In this document: positions 23,073 through 31,145 of the stretch, piece after piece
Layout: each line of letters opens with the position of its first letter
Position numbering within the stretch: position 1 is the stretch's first letter
DNA from: an uncultured Eubacteriales bacterium
GTDB taxonomy: Bacteria; Bacillota; Clostridia; Oscillospirales; Oscillospiraceae
Direction: 5' to 3'
DNA length: 35,726 nt
NCBI GenBank assembly: GCA_900552725.1
Contig: USAT01000007.1
Coordinates: forward strand, 1-35,726
Notes under the pieces: generated by a model
The model's database searches: none
The model's input: the letters and a program-made list of their open reading frames with translations, nothing else
What the model was told of the DNA's origin: nothing
Made by a program: the position numbers and the translations under genes

Positions 23073-24404
23073 CTATCCAATCCCGCTGCTGTTCCGCAGC
23101 TCCACGGGATAGTCGTTGGGGTTCTCAATATCCGCCTCGTTGCCCCAGAAGGCGCAGCGCTCCAGGATCAGTCCTGCCCGCTCACCGGGGATCCGCGCGA
23201 TCTGCAGGGCAATGCCGTTGCGGGTAAAGGCTGTGTTGTTGATGTTGCTGCCGCAGGAGGTGCTGAAGGTGCTGTCCAGCCGCATGGCCACGCCGTTCCG
23301 GTCAAAGCGCACATCCTCTTCACAGAACAGCCAGCCGCCGTCGTTGGCCTGGGCGGCGATGTCCCAGCCGGAAAAGCGGCAGTTTTTCAGACAGACGGGG
23401 GCGTAGGCGTCCAGCCCCACGCCGCCTTCGCCGGAGAAAGTCAGTCCATCCAGCACCAGCCTCGGAGAGATGCGCTCTCCGCCGCTCGCGGCCGTCACCG
23501 TTACCGGTGCGGCCAGCACCGTGCCGTCCTCATGGCCGTACAGCGTCATGGCGCAGCGCACCGTCAGCGGCGCGTCATAGGTGACGCTGGGCAGATAGAG
23601 GGAGATGGCCTCCGTCTCGCTGCTGTCCGCGGCAATGTCATCCAGCAGCGCCTGAAGCTGTGCCGCCGTCTCCATAGGTGTGTCCTCCCAGCGGTATGTC
23701 ACCTCTGTCTGGGCGGCGTATTCCACCGCCTGCCGCAGCGTGACAGTGTCGCCGTTCTTCATCGCCAGCGTCCATGTGATCTCGTTGAAGCGGCACGCGC
23801 TGCTTCCGGTCATCTCCCGGTACAGCAGCGCATCCGTGGTGGCGGCATAGTCGAAGATCGGCTCGTACAGCGTACAGCATTCGCCGCCCTCCGGCGCGGT
23901 GACGGCCACCGTCCAGTCCGCCAGCAGTTTGGAAAAGTCCGCTCTGGCATCCTCTCCATTGTCCGCGCCCTCCACATAGAGTGTCAGCGGGCCTGTGTCG
24001 GCGGCACCCGGTGCCAGCAGACGGCTCTGATAACCGCACAGCGCGCTGCTGCCGTCGATCCCGGGGCTGAAGGCGGTAAATATGTGGTAAAGCCGCCCGT
24101 CCGCACCCTCGTAATAGGTCTGGCATTCCCGTCCATACCGGGCAGCCCGGTCCTCGTCCTCCGCGGAAAGGACGGCGGGCGTTTCCACAGTCTGTTCCGG
24201 CGCGCCATGCAGCAGTGCCGCGCCCACCGGCAGCGCCAGCGCCAGCAGGGCGCACAGTATGACCGCCAACCATTGCCGCCGCCCGGCGGGGATCTCCGAC
24301 ACGGTGTGCCGCTGCAGCTGGAAAGTCGCACACCGCGGGCAGAAGGCGGCCTCCTCCGGCAGGGGAGCGCCGCATTGTATGCAGTTTTTGTGGTTGCGTG
24401 TCAC
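23073..24404 (-). CDS. zinc-ribbon membrane protein with probable beta-helix domain (paralogue B)
   Basis: A 443-residue protein of three parts. The N-terminal zinc ribbon CIQCGAPLPEEAAFCPRC has four cysteines in CxxC...CxxC spacing (near residues 8-25). One membrane helix follows at about 44-66 (WLAVILCALLALALPVGAAL). The outer part ends in a repetitive region with LVLDGLTFSGEGGVGLDAYAP, NCRFSGWDIAAQANDGGWL and similar, as in right-handed parallel beta-helices. It shares LAMKNGD, LRQAVEYA and CRFSGWDIAAQ with the neighbouring gene, so the two are paralogues. The only upstream start is GTG at 24404, with AAAGG at a rather long spacing. Function is unknown. Confidence 0.7.
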   Translation of the reverse strand: MTRNHKNCIQCGAPLPEEAAFCPRCATFQLQRHTVSEIPAGRRQWLAVILCALLALALPVGAALLHGAPEQTVETPAVLSAEDEDRAARYGRECQTYYEGADGRLYHIFTAFSPGIDGSSALCGYQSRLLAPGAADTGPLTLYVEGADNGEDARADFSKLLADWTVAVTAPEGGECCTLYEPIFDYAATTDALLYREMTGSSACRFNEITWTLAMKNGDTVTLRQAVEYAAQTEVTYRWEDTPMETAAQLQALLDDIAADSSETEAISLYLPSVTYDAPLTVRCAMTLYGHEDGTVLAAPVTVTAASGGERISPRLVLDGLTFSGEGGVGLDAYAPVCLKNCRFSGWDIAAQANDGGWLFCEEDVRFDRNGVAMRLDSTFSTSCGSNINNTAFTRNGIALQIARIPGERAGLILERCAFWGNEADIENPNDYPVELRNSSGIG

Positions 24405-24436
24405 AATGGTTCAAGCCTTTCCAAAAGGAATTTTCC

Positions 24437-25744
24437 TCATTCAAACCGGCAGGTGTCCGTGTCGATCCGATAGTGCCCGGGGTTGTCGATATCCGTGCCG
24501 TTGCCGCTGAAGCGGCAATCGCTCATGATCAGCCATGTGCCGGCGGGCAGCCGGTCCACCTGCAGGGCTACGTCGTTGCCGATAAAGTCCGTCTCCTTCG
24601 ACCAGCCGTAGGAGCTGGTGTGGCCGGTGGAAAACCGCATCGCCGCGGCGTTGTCCGCGAACGTGCAGCCGGACATGCTGTACAGCCATCCGCCGTCCAC
24701 CGCCTGTGCCGCCACGTCCCAGCCAGAAAACCGGCAGCGCTCCAGATAGGTGGGCGCGGCGGCGGAAAGCCCCGTGCCGCCTGTGCCGGTGAACGTGACG
24801 TCGCACAGCCGCACATAGGCGGCGCTGCGTGCCGTGTCCGTCAGTGTGTCCACCGTCACCGGCGCGGCAAACACCGTGCCGCAGCCCCGCAGCTCCACCG
24901 GACAGGGAATATGGATCGCCCCGTCATAGGTGACGTCCGGCAGAGTGATCTTCACCATGGTGTCGGCGTCGTACTGCCGGGCGATATCATCCAGCAGCAC
25001 CTGCAATTCCGCGGCGGTGTCCATGGGCGTGTCCGTCCCGTCGAAGGTCACCACTTGCTGCACGGCGTACTCCACCGTTTGCCGCAGCTCGATGGCGTCG
25101 CCGTTTTTCATCGCCAGCGCCCACACGATCTCGTTGTGGGCGCAGGTGCCGTCTGCGGACAGCACCCGGAACAGCAACGCCCTGGTGCCGGCCCAGTCAT
25201 AGCTGGCCTCCTGCAATTCGACCCGCCCCGTGGTGCTGTCCGGCGCCGTCACCGATACCGACCAGTCCTCCATCAGCGCCGAAAACGCCTCGTTGGCGGT
25301 TTGCCCCGTCACCGCGTCCGTGACGAACACCGTGGCGGGCTGATCGTCATGCAGCCCGGCGGGGATCAGCTTCGCGTCGTACCCCACGGGATCGGTGCGG
25401 CCCTCTCCCTGGGGAGAGAAGGCCGCGTAGACGTGATACTCCCGCCCGTCCGCACCGGTATAGTAGGTCTGGCAGGCAGCAAGATACGGATTGACGGCCT
25501 GTATCGGCGTTTCGCCTGCCGTAGGTGTCTCCGGCGATGCCGTGTCCTGCCGCAGCGCCAGCGTCAGGCAGATGGCCGCCGCCAGCGCCAGACACGCCGC
25601 CGGGAGCGGCCACCGGCGTCTGCGCCGAGGCATGGGCATGGCCTGCCGCTGCAGCTGCGTGGTGGCGCAATGGGGACAGAAGGACGCACCCTCCGGCAGC
25701 GGCGCGCCGCAGTGGATGCAGAGGTTGTCATGCTTCTCGGTCAT
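24437..25744 (-). CDS. zinc-ribbon membrane protein with probable beta-helix domain (paralogue A)
   Basis: A 435-residue sister of the downstream protein, with the same order of parts. The zinc ribbon is CIHCGAPLPEGASFCPHC (residues 9-26), the helix WPLPAACLALAAAICLTLAL (about 45-64), then a segment with AACQTYYTGADGREYHVYAAF, and finally beta-helix-like repeats such as YLERCRFSGWDVAAQAVDGG. The ATG at 25744 overlaps the kinase TGA as ATGA, so synthesis is coupled to the kinase; a longer frame upstream to 25804 is therefore unlikely to be used. It is a likely membrane target or regulator for the kinase-like protein. Function is unknown. Confidence 0.72.
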   Translation of the reverse strand: MTEKHDNLCIHCGAPLPEGASFCPHCATTQLQRQAMPMPRRRRRWPLPAACLALAAAICLTLALRQDTASPETPTAGETPIQAVNPYLAACQTYYTGADGREYHVYAAFSPQGEGRTDPVGYDAKLIPAGLHDDQPATVFVTDAVTGQTANEAFSALMEDWSVSVTAPDSTTGRVELQEASYDWAGTRALLFRVLSADGTCAHNEIVWALAMKNGDAIELRQTVEYAVQQVVTFDGTDTPMDTAAELQVLLDDIARQYDADTMVKITLPDVTYDGAIHIPCPVELRGCGTVFAAPVTVDTLTDTARSAAYVRLCDVTFTGTGGTGLSAAAPTYLERCRFSGWDVAAQAVDGGWLYSMSGCTFADNAAAMRFSTGHTSSYGWSKETDFIGNDVALQVDRLPAGTWLIMSDCRFSGNGTDIDNPGHYRIDTDTCRFE

Positions 25745-26439
25745 AGGGCGTTCCGCAGCTCCTGTACAGATTGATAGCGCTGGTCGGGGTTCATCATGGT
25801 GCACTTCTGCACGATGTGCCCGGCCTTGCCTCCCGCCAGCTGGCGGGAGGGATGCTGCCCCGTCAGCATTACGTTCAGCAGCACGCCCAGCGAGTAGATG
25901 TCCGCCCGCCCGTCGGTCTGGGACAGGCCGAACTGCTCCGGCGCGGCATAGCCGGTGGTGCCCAGGATCACCGTGTCGGCGGCGTGCTCCGGCTTCACGA
26001 TGCGGGACGCGTCAAAGTCGATCAGCACCGCATCGCTGCCCCGCAGGATCACGTTGCTGTCCTTTACATCCCGGTGCACCGCTCCCAGCGCGTGCAGCAC
26101 CCATAGCGCCTGACACACATCCTGGGTCACCTTCCGGGCCTCCGGCCAGGTCAGAAGTCCGCCCTCCAGCAGAAACAGCAGCGTGTCGCCCTGGATATAC
26201 TCCTCCAGCACTGCCACCCGGCTGCCAGCCTCGCCCACCTCCTCAATGTGGGGCAGATGGGGACAGTCCACCGTCAGCAGGCGGCCATACACATCGCCGC
26301 TGCCCATGAAATGACGGAATACATAGCGCTTGCCGGTCTCCCGGTGCCGCAGCAGCGTGATCTCACCCCTCGCGCTGCGCTTCAGCACCTTCACCTGATC
26401 AAAATAGAGCTTTACTGCCCGCATCAGCTCGTCGTACAT
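25741..26439 (-). CDS. Ser/Thr protein kinase-like protein, divergent active site
   Basis: A 232-residue kinase fold lacking membrane helices. The glycine loop is lost (LKRSARGEITLLRH). The beta3 lysine position carries arginine (KRYVFRHF). The catalytic loop is HRDVKDSNVIL with both aspartate and lysine retained. The DFG motif is DFD, with the metal-binding aspartate kept, and YAAPEQFG is the activation-segment end. Such mixed retention leaves activity uncertain. It overlaps the zinc-ribbon gene downstream by four bases and is divergently transcribed from the HTH gene at 26547, whose promoter overlaps its own. GGTAGGGGG precedes the ATG. Confidence 0.85.
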   Translation of the reverse strand: MYDELMRAVKLYFDQVKVLKRSARGEITLLRHRETGKRYVFRHFMGSGDVYGRLLTVDCPHLPHIEEVGEAGSRVAVLEEYIQGDTLLFLLEGGLLTWPEARKVTQDVCQALWVLHALGAVHRDVKDSNVILRGSDAVLIDFDASRIVKPEHAADTVILGTTGYAAPEQFGLSQTDGRADIYSLGVLLNVMLTGQHPSRQLAGGKAGHIVQKCTMMNPDQRYQSVQELRNAL

Positions 26440-26470
26440 AAAAAACCCCCTACCCTATGCAGCCTGCATA

Positions 26471-26499
26471 TTGTTTTCCGGGAAAAAATTCGTTACAAT
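26471..26499 (+). promoter_or_regulatory. promoter for HTH regulator
   Basis: TTGTTT, 17-base spacer, TACAAT. It is interleaved head-to-head with the kinase promoter, whose -10 lies only five bases away on the opposite strand. Confidence 0.7.
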
Positions 26500-26503
26500 A
26501 TCC

Positions 26504-26532
26504 AGTATAATAGAAAAATCAACCAAAGTAAA
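26504..26532 (-). promoter_or_regulatory. promoter for kinase/zinc-ribbon operon
   Basis: On the minus strand TTTACT, 17-base spacer, TATACT, giving a leader of roughly 60 bases before the kinase ATG. It faces the HTH promoter. Confidence 0.55.
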
Positions 26533-26546
26533 GGCGGCAAGAAAAA

Positions 26547-26972
26547 ATGGAACGCAAGAATACCGACCAACTGCAGCAGGAACTGATGACCGGCAACGAT
26601 CTGAGCCGCGTCCTGTCGGACAATGACGCCAGCTTCCAGCAGCATGACCTGCAGGAGACGCTGCAGGCACTGTTTGAGCGGCGCAGTATCTCCAAAACCA
26701 TGTTGGCCAAGCAGTCGGGCATCAGCGAGGTGTATCTCCACCAGGTGTTTTCCGGCCGGCGCACGCCCTCCCGCAACCGGCTTTTGTGCCTGTGCTTCGG
26801 CCTGGAGGCCACGGTGGACGAGACCCAGGAGTTGCTGCGCCACGCCCGCTTTGCCCCACTGTACTCCCGCGACCGGCGGGACGCCATCCTGATCTTCGGC
26901 CTCAGCCATAATATGACGCTGGCCCAGGTGAACGACAAGCTGTATGACGAGAATGTCGACACGCTGTGCTGA
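26547..26972 (+). CDS. XRE-like helix-turn-helix protein
   Basis: A 141-residue DNA-binding-type protein. The helix-turn-helix (about 45-85) reads RRSISKTMLAKQSGISEVYLHQVFSGRRTPSRNRLLCLCFGL. After it come DETQELLRHARFAPLYSRDRRDAILIFGL and a tail ending NDKLYDENVDTLC. This type is found next to kinase-fold genes in Clostridia (from memory). A proper ribosome site is missing: AAAGG lies 14 bases upstream of the ATG. It is divergent from the kinase with an interleaved promoter, so it may repress its own operon and the kinase. A strong terminator follows at 26999-27030. Confidence 0.8.
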   Translation: MERKNTDQLQQELMTGNDLSRVLSDNDASFQQHDLQETLQALFERRSISKTMLAKQSGISEVYLHQVFSGRRTPSRNRLLCLCFGLEATVDETQELLRHARFAPLYSRDRRDAILIFGLSHNMTLAQVNDKLYDENVDTLC

Positions 26973-26998
26973 AGGAAGTGCCTGAAACGAAATAAAAG

Positions 26999-27030
26999 AG
27001 TACGGAAGCGTAATACTTCCGTACTTTTTT
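26999..27030 (+). terminator. terminator after HTH gene
   Basis: AGTACGGAAG, loop CGTAATA, CTTCCGTACT, then six T. A perfect ten-base-pair stem. Confidence 0.9.
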
Positions 27031-27050
27031 ATAGCCGCAAAGGCCCAACA

Positions 27051-27110
27051 GCGGCGCCGGGGTGTATGGAAAGTACATCCGGCAGGTATGATACACCGCC
27101 GCCGGGCGGA
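27051..27110. other. structured aro leader region
   Basis: The 240-base gap before aroB contains a long potential hairpin: GCGGCG plus GGTGTAT pair with ATACACC plus CCGCC around a central stretch. It lies before, not after, the best promoter at 27217, so it need not be part of the aro message. Nothing else is evident in the gap. Confidence 0.4.
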
Positions 27111-27216
27111 TTGCTATTTTTATTTATACACGCTCCCCGGCGAAAAAACAATAAGCGGGCTGCATAGGGCGGCACGTTTTTTCGCGGATCGGCCCAAAAC
27201 GCCCCGGTTGTCCCAC

Positions 27217-27245
27217 TTTACAACCACCGGAAAGTGCGGTAAAAT
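27217..27245 (+). promoter_or_regulatory. promoter for aro operon
   Basis: TTTACA, 17-base spacer, TAAAAT, about 30 bases upstream of the aroB ATG. The -35 is within GGTTGT/ACAACC, a weak six-base dyad. Confidence 0.65.
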
Positions 27246-27274
27246 AAAAAAACTGTAAAAACCGGGAGGAGTCT

Positions 27275-28312
27275 ATGACCGTTACCGTTCCGCTGCCCCA
27301 GGGCGGCTATCCCGTGCACATCCGGCGCGGCGTATTGCGCGGCGCCGGGGCTTTGCTGCGCCCGCTGGGCATCCGCCGCTGGGCGGTGGCGGCGGACGAA
27401 ACCGTGGCGGCGCTGTACGGCGGCGCGGTGCTGGACAGCCTTCGTCACACGGGGCTCTCCGCTGAACTGCTGACCTTTCCGGAGGGGGAGCGCCATAAGA
27501 CGCCGGAGACGTGGCTGAACCTGTGCCGCGACCTGGCACAGCGGGGCTTTACCCGCGCCGACGGTCTGCTGGCCCTGGGCGGCGGCGTCACCGGCGATCT
27601 GGCGGGCTTTGCCGCCGCCGCCTATCAGCGGGGCATGCCGCTGGTACAGGCACCCACCACGCTGCTCTCGCAGGTGGACAGCGCCGTGGGCGGCAAGACG
27701 GCAGTGGATCTGCCGGAGGGCAAGAACCTGCTGGGGGCCTTCTATCAGCCCCGCCTGGTGCTGGTGGACCCCGACTGCCTGACCACCCTGCCGCCCCGGC
27801 AGATGCGAAGCGGCGCGGCGGAGGTCATCAAATACGGCCTGATCCGGGACGCCGCCATTCTGGACGATATGGAAACGGAAACGCCCGACTGGGAGGCGGT
27901 CATTGCCCGCTGCCTGACCATCAAGGCGGCGCTGGTGGCCGCCGATGAGCACGATACGGGCGTGCGCCGGCTGCTGAACTTCGGCCATACCCTCGGCCAC
28001 GCCATCGAGGCGGCGGGCGGCTATGAGGCCTGTACCCACGGCGAGGCGGTGGCCGCCGGAATGGCGGCCATCCTCCGCTGGCAGCTTCACCGGGGCGACG
28101 GTGTGCAGGCGGCCTATGACCGTCTGCTGGCGCTGCTGGAGCGCTGGGGCCTGGCTGCCGGGCTGCCCTGTGACAGCGAGACGGCGCGCCGCTATCTGGC
28201 ACGGGACAAGAAGCGCGAGGGCGACATGGTTCACGCCGTGCTGCTGCGGGCAATCGGGGACGCCTATGTGGAGGACGTTCTCCTGTCGGCCCTGGGGGAG
28301 GAGATGCCATGA
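27275..28312 (+). CDS. aroB: 3-dehydroquinate synthase
   Basis: Second shikimate step: cyclises DAHP to 3-dehydroquinate with NAD and zinc, in the cytoplasm. The 345-residue length is normal. Motifs: NAD-site LALGGGVTGDLAGFAAAAYQRG, substrate-loop PTTLLSQVDSAVGGKTAVDLPEGKN, and the zinc residues in AEVIKYGLI, NFGHTLGHAIE and HGEAVAAGM. GGGAGGAG precedes the ATG. It is the first gene of a six-gene operon; its stop overlaps the aroA ATG. DAHP synthase is not in the window. Confidence 0.97.
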   Translation: MTVTVPLPQGGYPVHIRRGVLRGAGALLRPLGIRRWAVAADETVAALYGGAVLDSLRHTGLSAELLTFPEGERHKTPETWLNLCRDLAQRGFTRADGLLALGGGVTGDLAGFAAAAYQRGMPLVQAPTTLLSQVDSAVGGKTAVDLPEGKNLLGAFYQPRLVLVDPDCLTTLPPRQMRSGAAEVIKYGLIRDAAILDDMETETPDWEAVIARCLTIKAALVAADEHDTGVRRLLNFGHTLGHAIEAAGGYEACTHGEAVAAGMAAILRWQLHRGDGVQAAYDRLLALLERWGLAAGLPCDSETARRYLARDKKREGDMVHAVLLRAIGDAYVEDVLLSALGEEMP

Positions 28313-29433
28313 TCCGGCGGCTGTATCCGGCCCGCCTGTCGGGCACGGTGTCCGTGCCCGACAGCAAGAGCGCGTGGCACCGGGCGCTGATCTGCCGCTT
28401 TCTGGCGGGCCAGCCCCTGCCGGACCACCTGTCCGGCGACGATGTGAGCGCCACTCTGAACGGCCTGCTGGCGCTGCAAAGGGGCGAGAGCGTCATCGAC
28501 TGCGGCGCCTCCGGCGCCACGCTGCGGTTCCTGTTGCCCCTGGCCATGGCCCTGGACCACACCGGCGTGTGCTTTACGGGGACGCCCCGCCTGCTGGCGC
28601 GGCCCCTGTCCGCCCCCTATCCGGTGGCGCAGACGGCGTCGGGCTATGAGATTACCCAGCCGCTGCGGCCGGGTCGTTACGCCCTGCGGGGCGACGAGAC
28701 GTCCCAGACCGTCAGCGGACTGCTGATGGCGCTGCCCCGGCTCTCCGGGCCGTCGGAGCTGATGCTGACCACGCCGCTGGTGTCCCGGCCCTATGTGGAT
28801 ATGACGCTGGACGCGCTGGCGCGCCACGGCATCGCCGTGGAAGCCGAGGAGAACGGCTGGCGCGTCCCGGCGCCCCAGACCTTCCGGCCTGACGACACCC
28901 CGGTGGAGGGGGACTGGTCGGCGGCGGGCTGGTGGCTGACGGTCGATGCCCTGCAAGGGGGCGGCGTCACGGTGGAGGGTCTCACTCCGCAGAGCCGCCA
29001 GAGCGACCGGGCCATTGTGACGTATCTGAAAAACCTGCCGGAAACGGTGGATGTATCCCAGACGCCGGATCTGCTGCCCACCCTGGCGCTGCTGGCGGCC
29101 ATGACGCCCCGAACCACCCGCTTCACCGGCGGCGCGTTCCTGCGCCGCAAGGAGAGCGACCGCATTCGGACTGTGGACACTGTGCTGTCGGCCCTAGGCG
29201 TGACGGTATCGGAGCAGCCGGACGGCCTGACCGTCACCGGCGGCAGCCCCCTGGAGGGCGGCGTGACGCTGGATGCCTTCGGCGACCACCGCATCGCCAT
29301 GCTGTGCGCCTGTGCAGCGCTGTTCTGCCGGGAGCCCATAGAGCTGCGGGGTGGGGAATGTGTATCGAAATCCTATGAGGATTTCTGGCGTGATTACACC
29401 AGATTGGGCGGAAAAATGATAGAATTGGATTAA
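28309..29433 (+). CDS. aroA: EPSP synthase (3-phosphoshikimate 1-carboxyvinyltransferase)
   Basis: Transfers enolpyruvate from PEP to shikimate-3-phosphate. At 374 residues it is shorter than the usual 420-440. Present: DSKSAWHRALIC, FTGGAFLRRKESDRI and LDAFGDHRIAMLCA near the C-terminus, all standard. The PEP-binding GNAGTAMRPL-like box reads GASGATLRFL here, with E. coli positions 94, 97 and 101 changed to Ala, Ala and Phe by my alignment. Changes at 97 and 101 alter glyphosate sensitivity in other EPSP synthases; the effect here is unknown. The ATG overlaps aroB by four bases. Confidence 0.93.
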   Translation: MIRRLYPARLSGTVSVPDSKSAWHRALICRFLAGQPLPDHLSGDDVSATLNGLLALQRGESVIDCGASGATLRFLLPLAMALDHTGVCFTGTPRLLARPLSAPYPVAQTASGYEITQPLRPGRYALRGDETSQTVSGLLMALPRLSGPSELMLTTPLVSRPYVDMTLDALARHGIAVEAEENGWRVPAPQTFRPDDTPVEGDWSAAGWWLTVDALQGGGVTVEGLTPQSRQSDRAIVTYLKNLPETVDVSQTPDLLPTLALLAAMTPRTTRFTGGAFLRRKESDRIRTVDTVLSALGVTVSEQPDGLTVTGGSPLEGGVTLDAFGDHRIAMLCACAALFCREPIELRGGECVSKSYEDFWRDYTRLGGKMIELD

Positions 29434-29448
29434 AAGTGGAGGAAAGTA

Positions 29449-30657
29449 ATGCTGGACTATACGCTGTTCGGGGAATCTCACGGCCCGGTGGTGGGAGTGC
29501 TGCTGCGGCATGTTCCGGCGGGCATCCCGGTGGACGCCCTGCAAATGGAACAGGCGCTGCTGCGCCGCCGCAGCACCGGTGGGTTGTCCACCGCCCGCCG
29601 GGAGACGGATCAGGTGCAGATCCTCTCCGGCGTTTTTCAGGGGCATACCACCGGCATGCCCCTGGTGATGGTGCTTCCCAACAGTGATGTACATTCACAG
29701 GATTATGACGCCCTGCGGACGGTGGCCCGGCCCGGACATGCCGATTATACCGCCCGTGTAAAGGCGAAAGGCTTTGCGGACTACCGGGGCGGCGGACACT
29801 TCTCCGGCCGCCTGACCGCCCCATTGGTGGCGGCGGGCAGCATCGCCAGAACGGTGCTGGCCAGCCAGGGCGTGACGGTGTCGGCCCGCATCGTGGACGA
29901 GGAGGCCCTGCGCCGCCGCGCCGCCGAGGCAAAGGCGGAGGGGGACAGCGTGGGCGGCCAGATCGTCTGCACCGTCACCGGCCTGCCCGCCGGGCTGGGC
30001 GGCCCGGACTGGCCCGACGCGGTGGAGAGCGAGATCGCCCGCCATGTGTTCGCTATCCCGGCGGTGAAGGCCGTCGGCTTCGGGGCGGGGGAGAAATTTG
30101 CCGCTCTGCGGGGCAGCCAGGCCAACGACCCCCTGCGTACCGACGGGACGCGGGTCTGGACGGAGACCAACCACAATGGCGGCATCAATGGCGGTATCAC
30201 GAACGGTATGCCGGTGGTGTTCACCGTCACCTTCAAGCCCACGCCTACCATCGAAAAACCGCAGAATACCGTGGATCTGGAGCGGATGGTGAATGTGAGG
30301 CTGTCCGCCGCAGGGAGACACGATAGCTGCATCGTGCTGCGGGCGGCCCCCATTGTGGAGGCGGCTGCCGCGCTGGCCATCTGCCAGCTCTGGGAGACGG
30401 AGCCGGAGGATGACCTGGCGGAATATCGGGAGAAAATAGACGAGATCGACGAGGAGATCGTCGCGCTGCTGGCAAAAAGACTGCAATTAGGGTGCAGAAT
30501 TGGTACATTAAAGGCCGAAAAAGGGCAAAAAATCCGCGATAAAAACCGGGAGGCGGAGGTGCTGCGCACCCGCGGCGACATGGCCCCGGAGTTCCGCCCC
30601 GCCATAGAGGCCATCTTTGAGACCATCATGGCCCAGACACGCGAGGTGGAAAAATGA
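29449..30657 (+). CDS. aroC: chorismate synthase fused to chorismate mutase
   Basis: Chorismate synthase (about residues 1-320) makes chorismate from EPSP using reduced FMN. It shows GESHG, RPGHADYT, GGGHFSGRLTAPLVAAGSIA, DSVGGQIVCTVTGLPAGLG, ETNHNGGINGGITNGMP and the final RHDSCIV. The C-terminal segment (about 323-402) is an AroQ-type mutase: EYREKIDEIDEEIVALLAKRLQL then GQKIRDKNREAEVL, with the catalytic Arg, Lys and RE residues at expected spacings. Chorismate would thus pass to prephenate on one chain. The start is close to the GESHG box, short compared with many AroC. AGGAAAG precedes it, 15 bases after aroA. Confidence 0.93.
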   Translation: MLDYTLFGESHGPVVGVLLRHVPAGIPVDALQMEQALLRRRSTGGLSTARRETDQVQILSGVFQGHTTGMPLVMVLPNSDVHSQDYDALRTVARPGHADYTARVKAKGFADYRGGGHFSGRLTAPLVAAGSIARTVLASQGVTVSARIVDEEALRRRAAEAKAEGDSVGGQIVCTVTGLPAGLGGPDWPDAVESEIARHVFAIPAVKAVGFGAGEKFAALRGSQANDPLRTDGTRVWTETNHNGGINGGITNGMPVVFTVTFKPTPTIEKPQNTVDLERMVNVRLSAAGRHDSCIVLRAAPIVEAAAALAICQLWETEPEDDLAEYREKIDEIDEEIVALLAKRLQLGCRIGTLKAEKGQKIRDKNREAEVLRTRGDMAPEFRPAIEAIFETIMAQTREVEK

Positions 30658-31145
30658 CCCGCCATCTGATCCTGATCGGCCTGCCCGGCAGCGGCAAGAC
30701 CACCGTGGGACGCCTTGCGGCGGAGCGGCTGGGCCTGCCCTTTGCCGACTGTGACACCCTGATCCAGCGGGAGACCGGCATGACCATCCCGGCCATCTTT
30801 GCGGAGCGGGGAGAGCCGTATTTCCGGGCGGTGGAGAGCCGGATCCTGGCGGCGCTGTGCGGCGGCCCGGCGCAGGTCATCGCCACAGGCGGCGGCGCCG
30901 TGGTGGCGGAGGAAAACCGGAAATTACTGAAAAAGCAGCAGACGGTGGTGTTTCTGGATCGAAAGATCGGGGATATTGCCCGATGTGTGGGAAATCGGGA
31001 GCGGCCGCTGCTGCGGCAATACACGCTGGAGGAGCTGGTACGGCAGCGGCGGGCGTGGTATCTGGACTGCGCCGGGGCCGTTGTTTCTGACGGAACGGCG
31101 GAGGAGCTGGCGGCGGAGATCGCCGGGATATGGAGGAAGGCATGA
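30654..31145 (+). CDS. aroK: shikimate kinase
   Basis: Phosphorylates shikimate with ATP. The 163-residue length is normal for AroK. The phosphate loop LIGLPGSGKTTVG starts near residue 6; DCDTLIQRETGMTIPAIFAERGE and FRAVES supply the shikimate-site Asp and Arg; ATGGGAVV is the second sugar-binding patch; NRERPLLRQYTLEELVRQR is the lid. The ATG overlaps the aroC stop, and its own TGA overlaps the next start as ATGA, so expression is coupled through the operon. Confidence 0.95.
   Translation: MTRHLILIGLPGSGKTTVGRLAAERLGLPFADCDTLIQRETGMTIPAIFAERGEPYFRAVESRILAALCGGPAQVIATGGGAVVAEENRKLLKKQQTVVFLDRKIGDIARCVGNRERPLLRQYTLEELVRQRRAWYLDCAGAVVSDGTAEELAAEIAGIWRKA

Noticed and set aside
25745..25804. 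N-terminal extension of zinc-ribbon paralogue A
   Set aside because: The ATGA overlap with the kinase stop and the position of the zinc ribbon favour 25744.
27032..27274. T-box or other riboswitch ahead of aroB
   Set aside because: AGGGCGGCACG resembles a T-box antiterminator only loosely, with no specifier loop and no terminator ahead of aroB.
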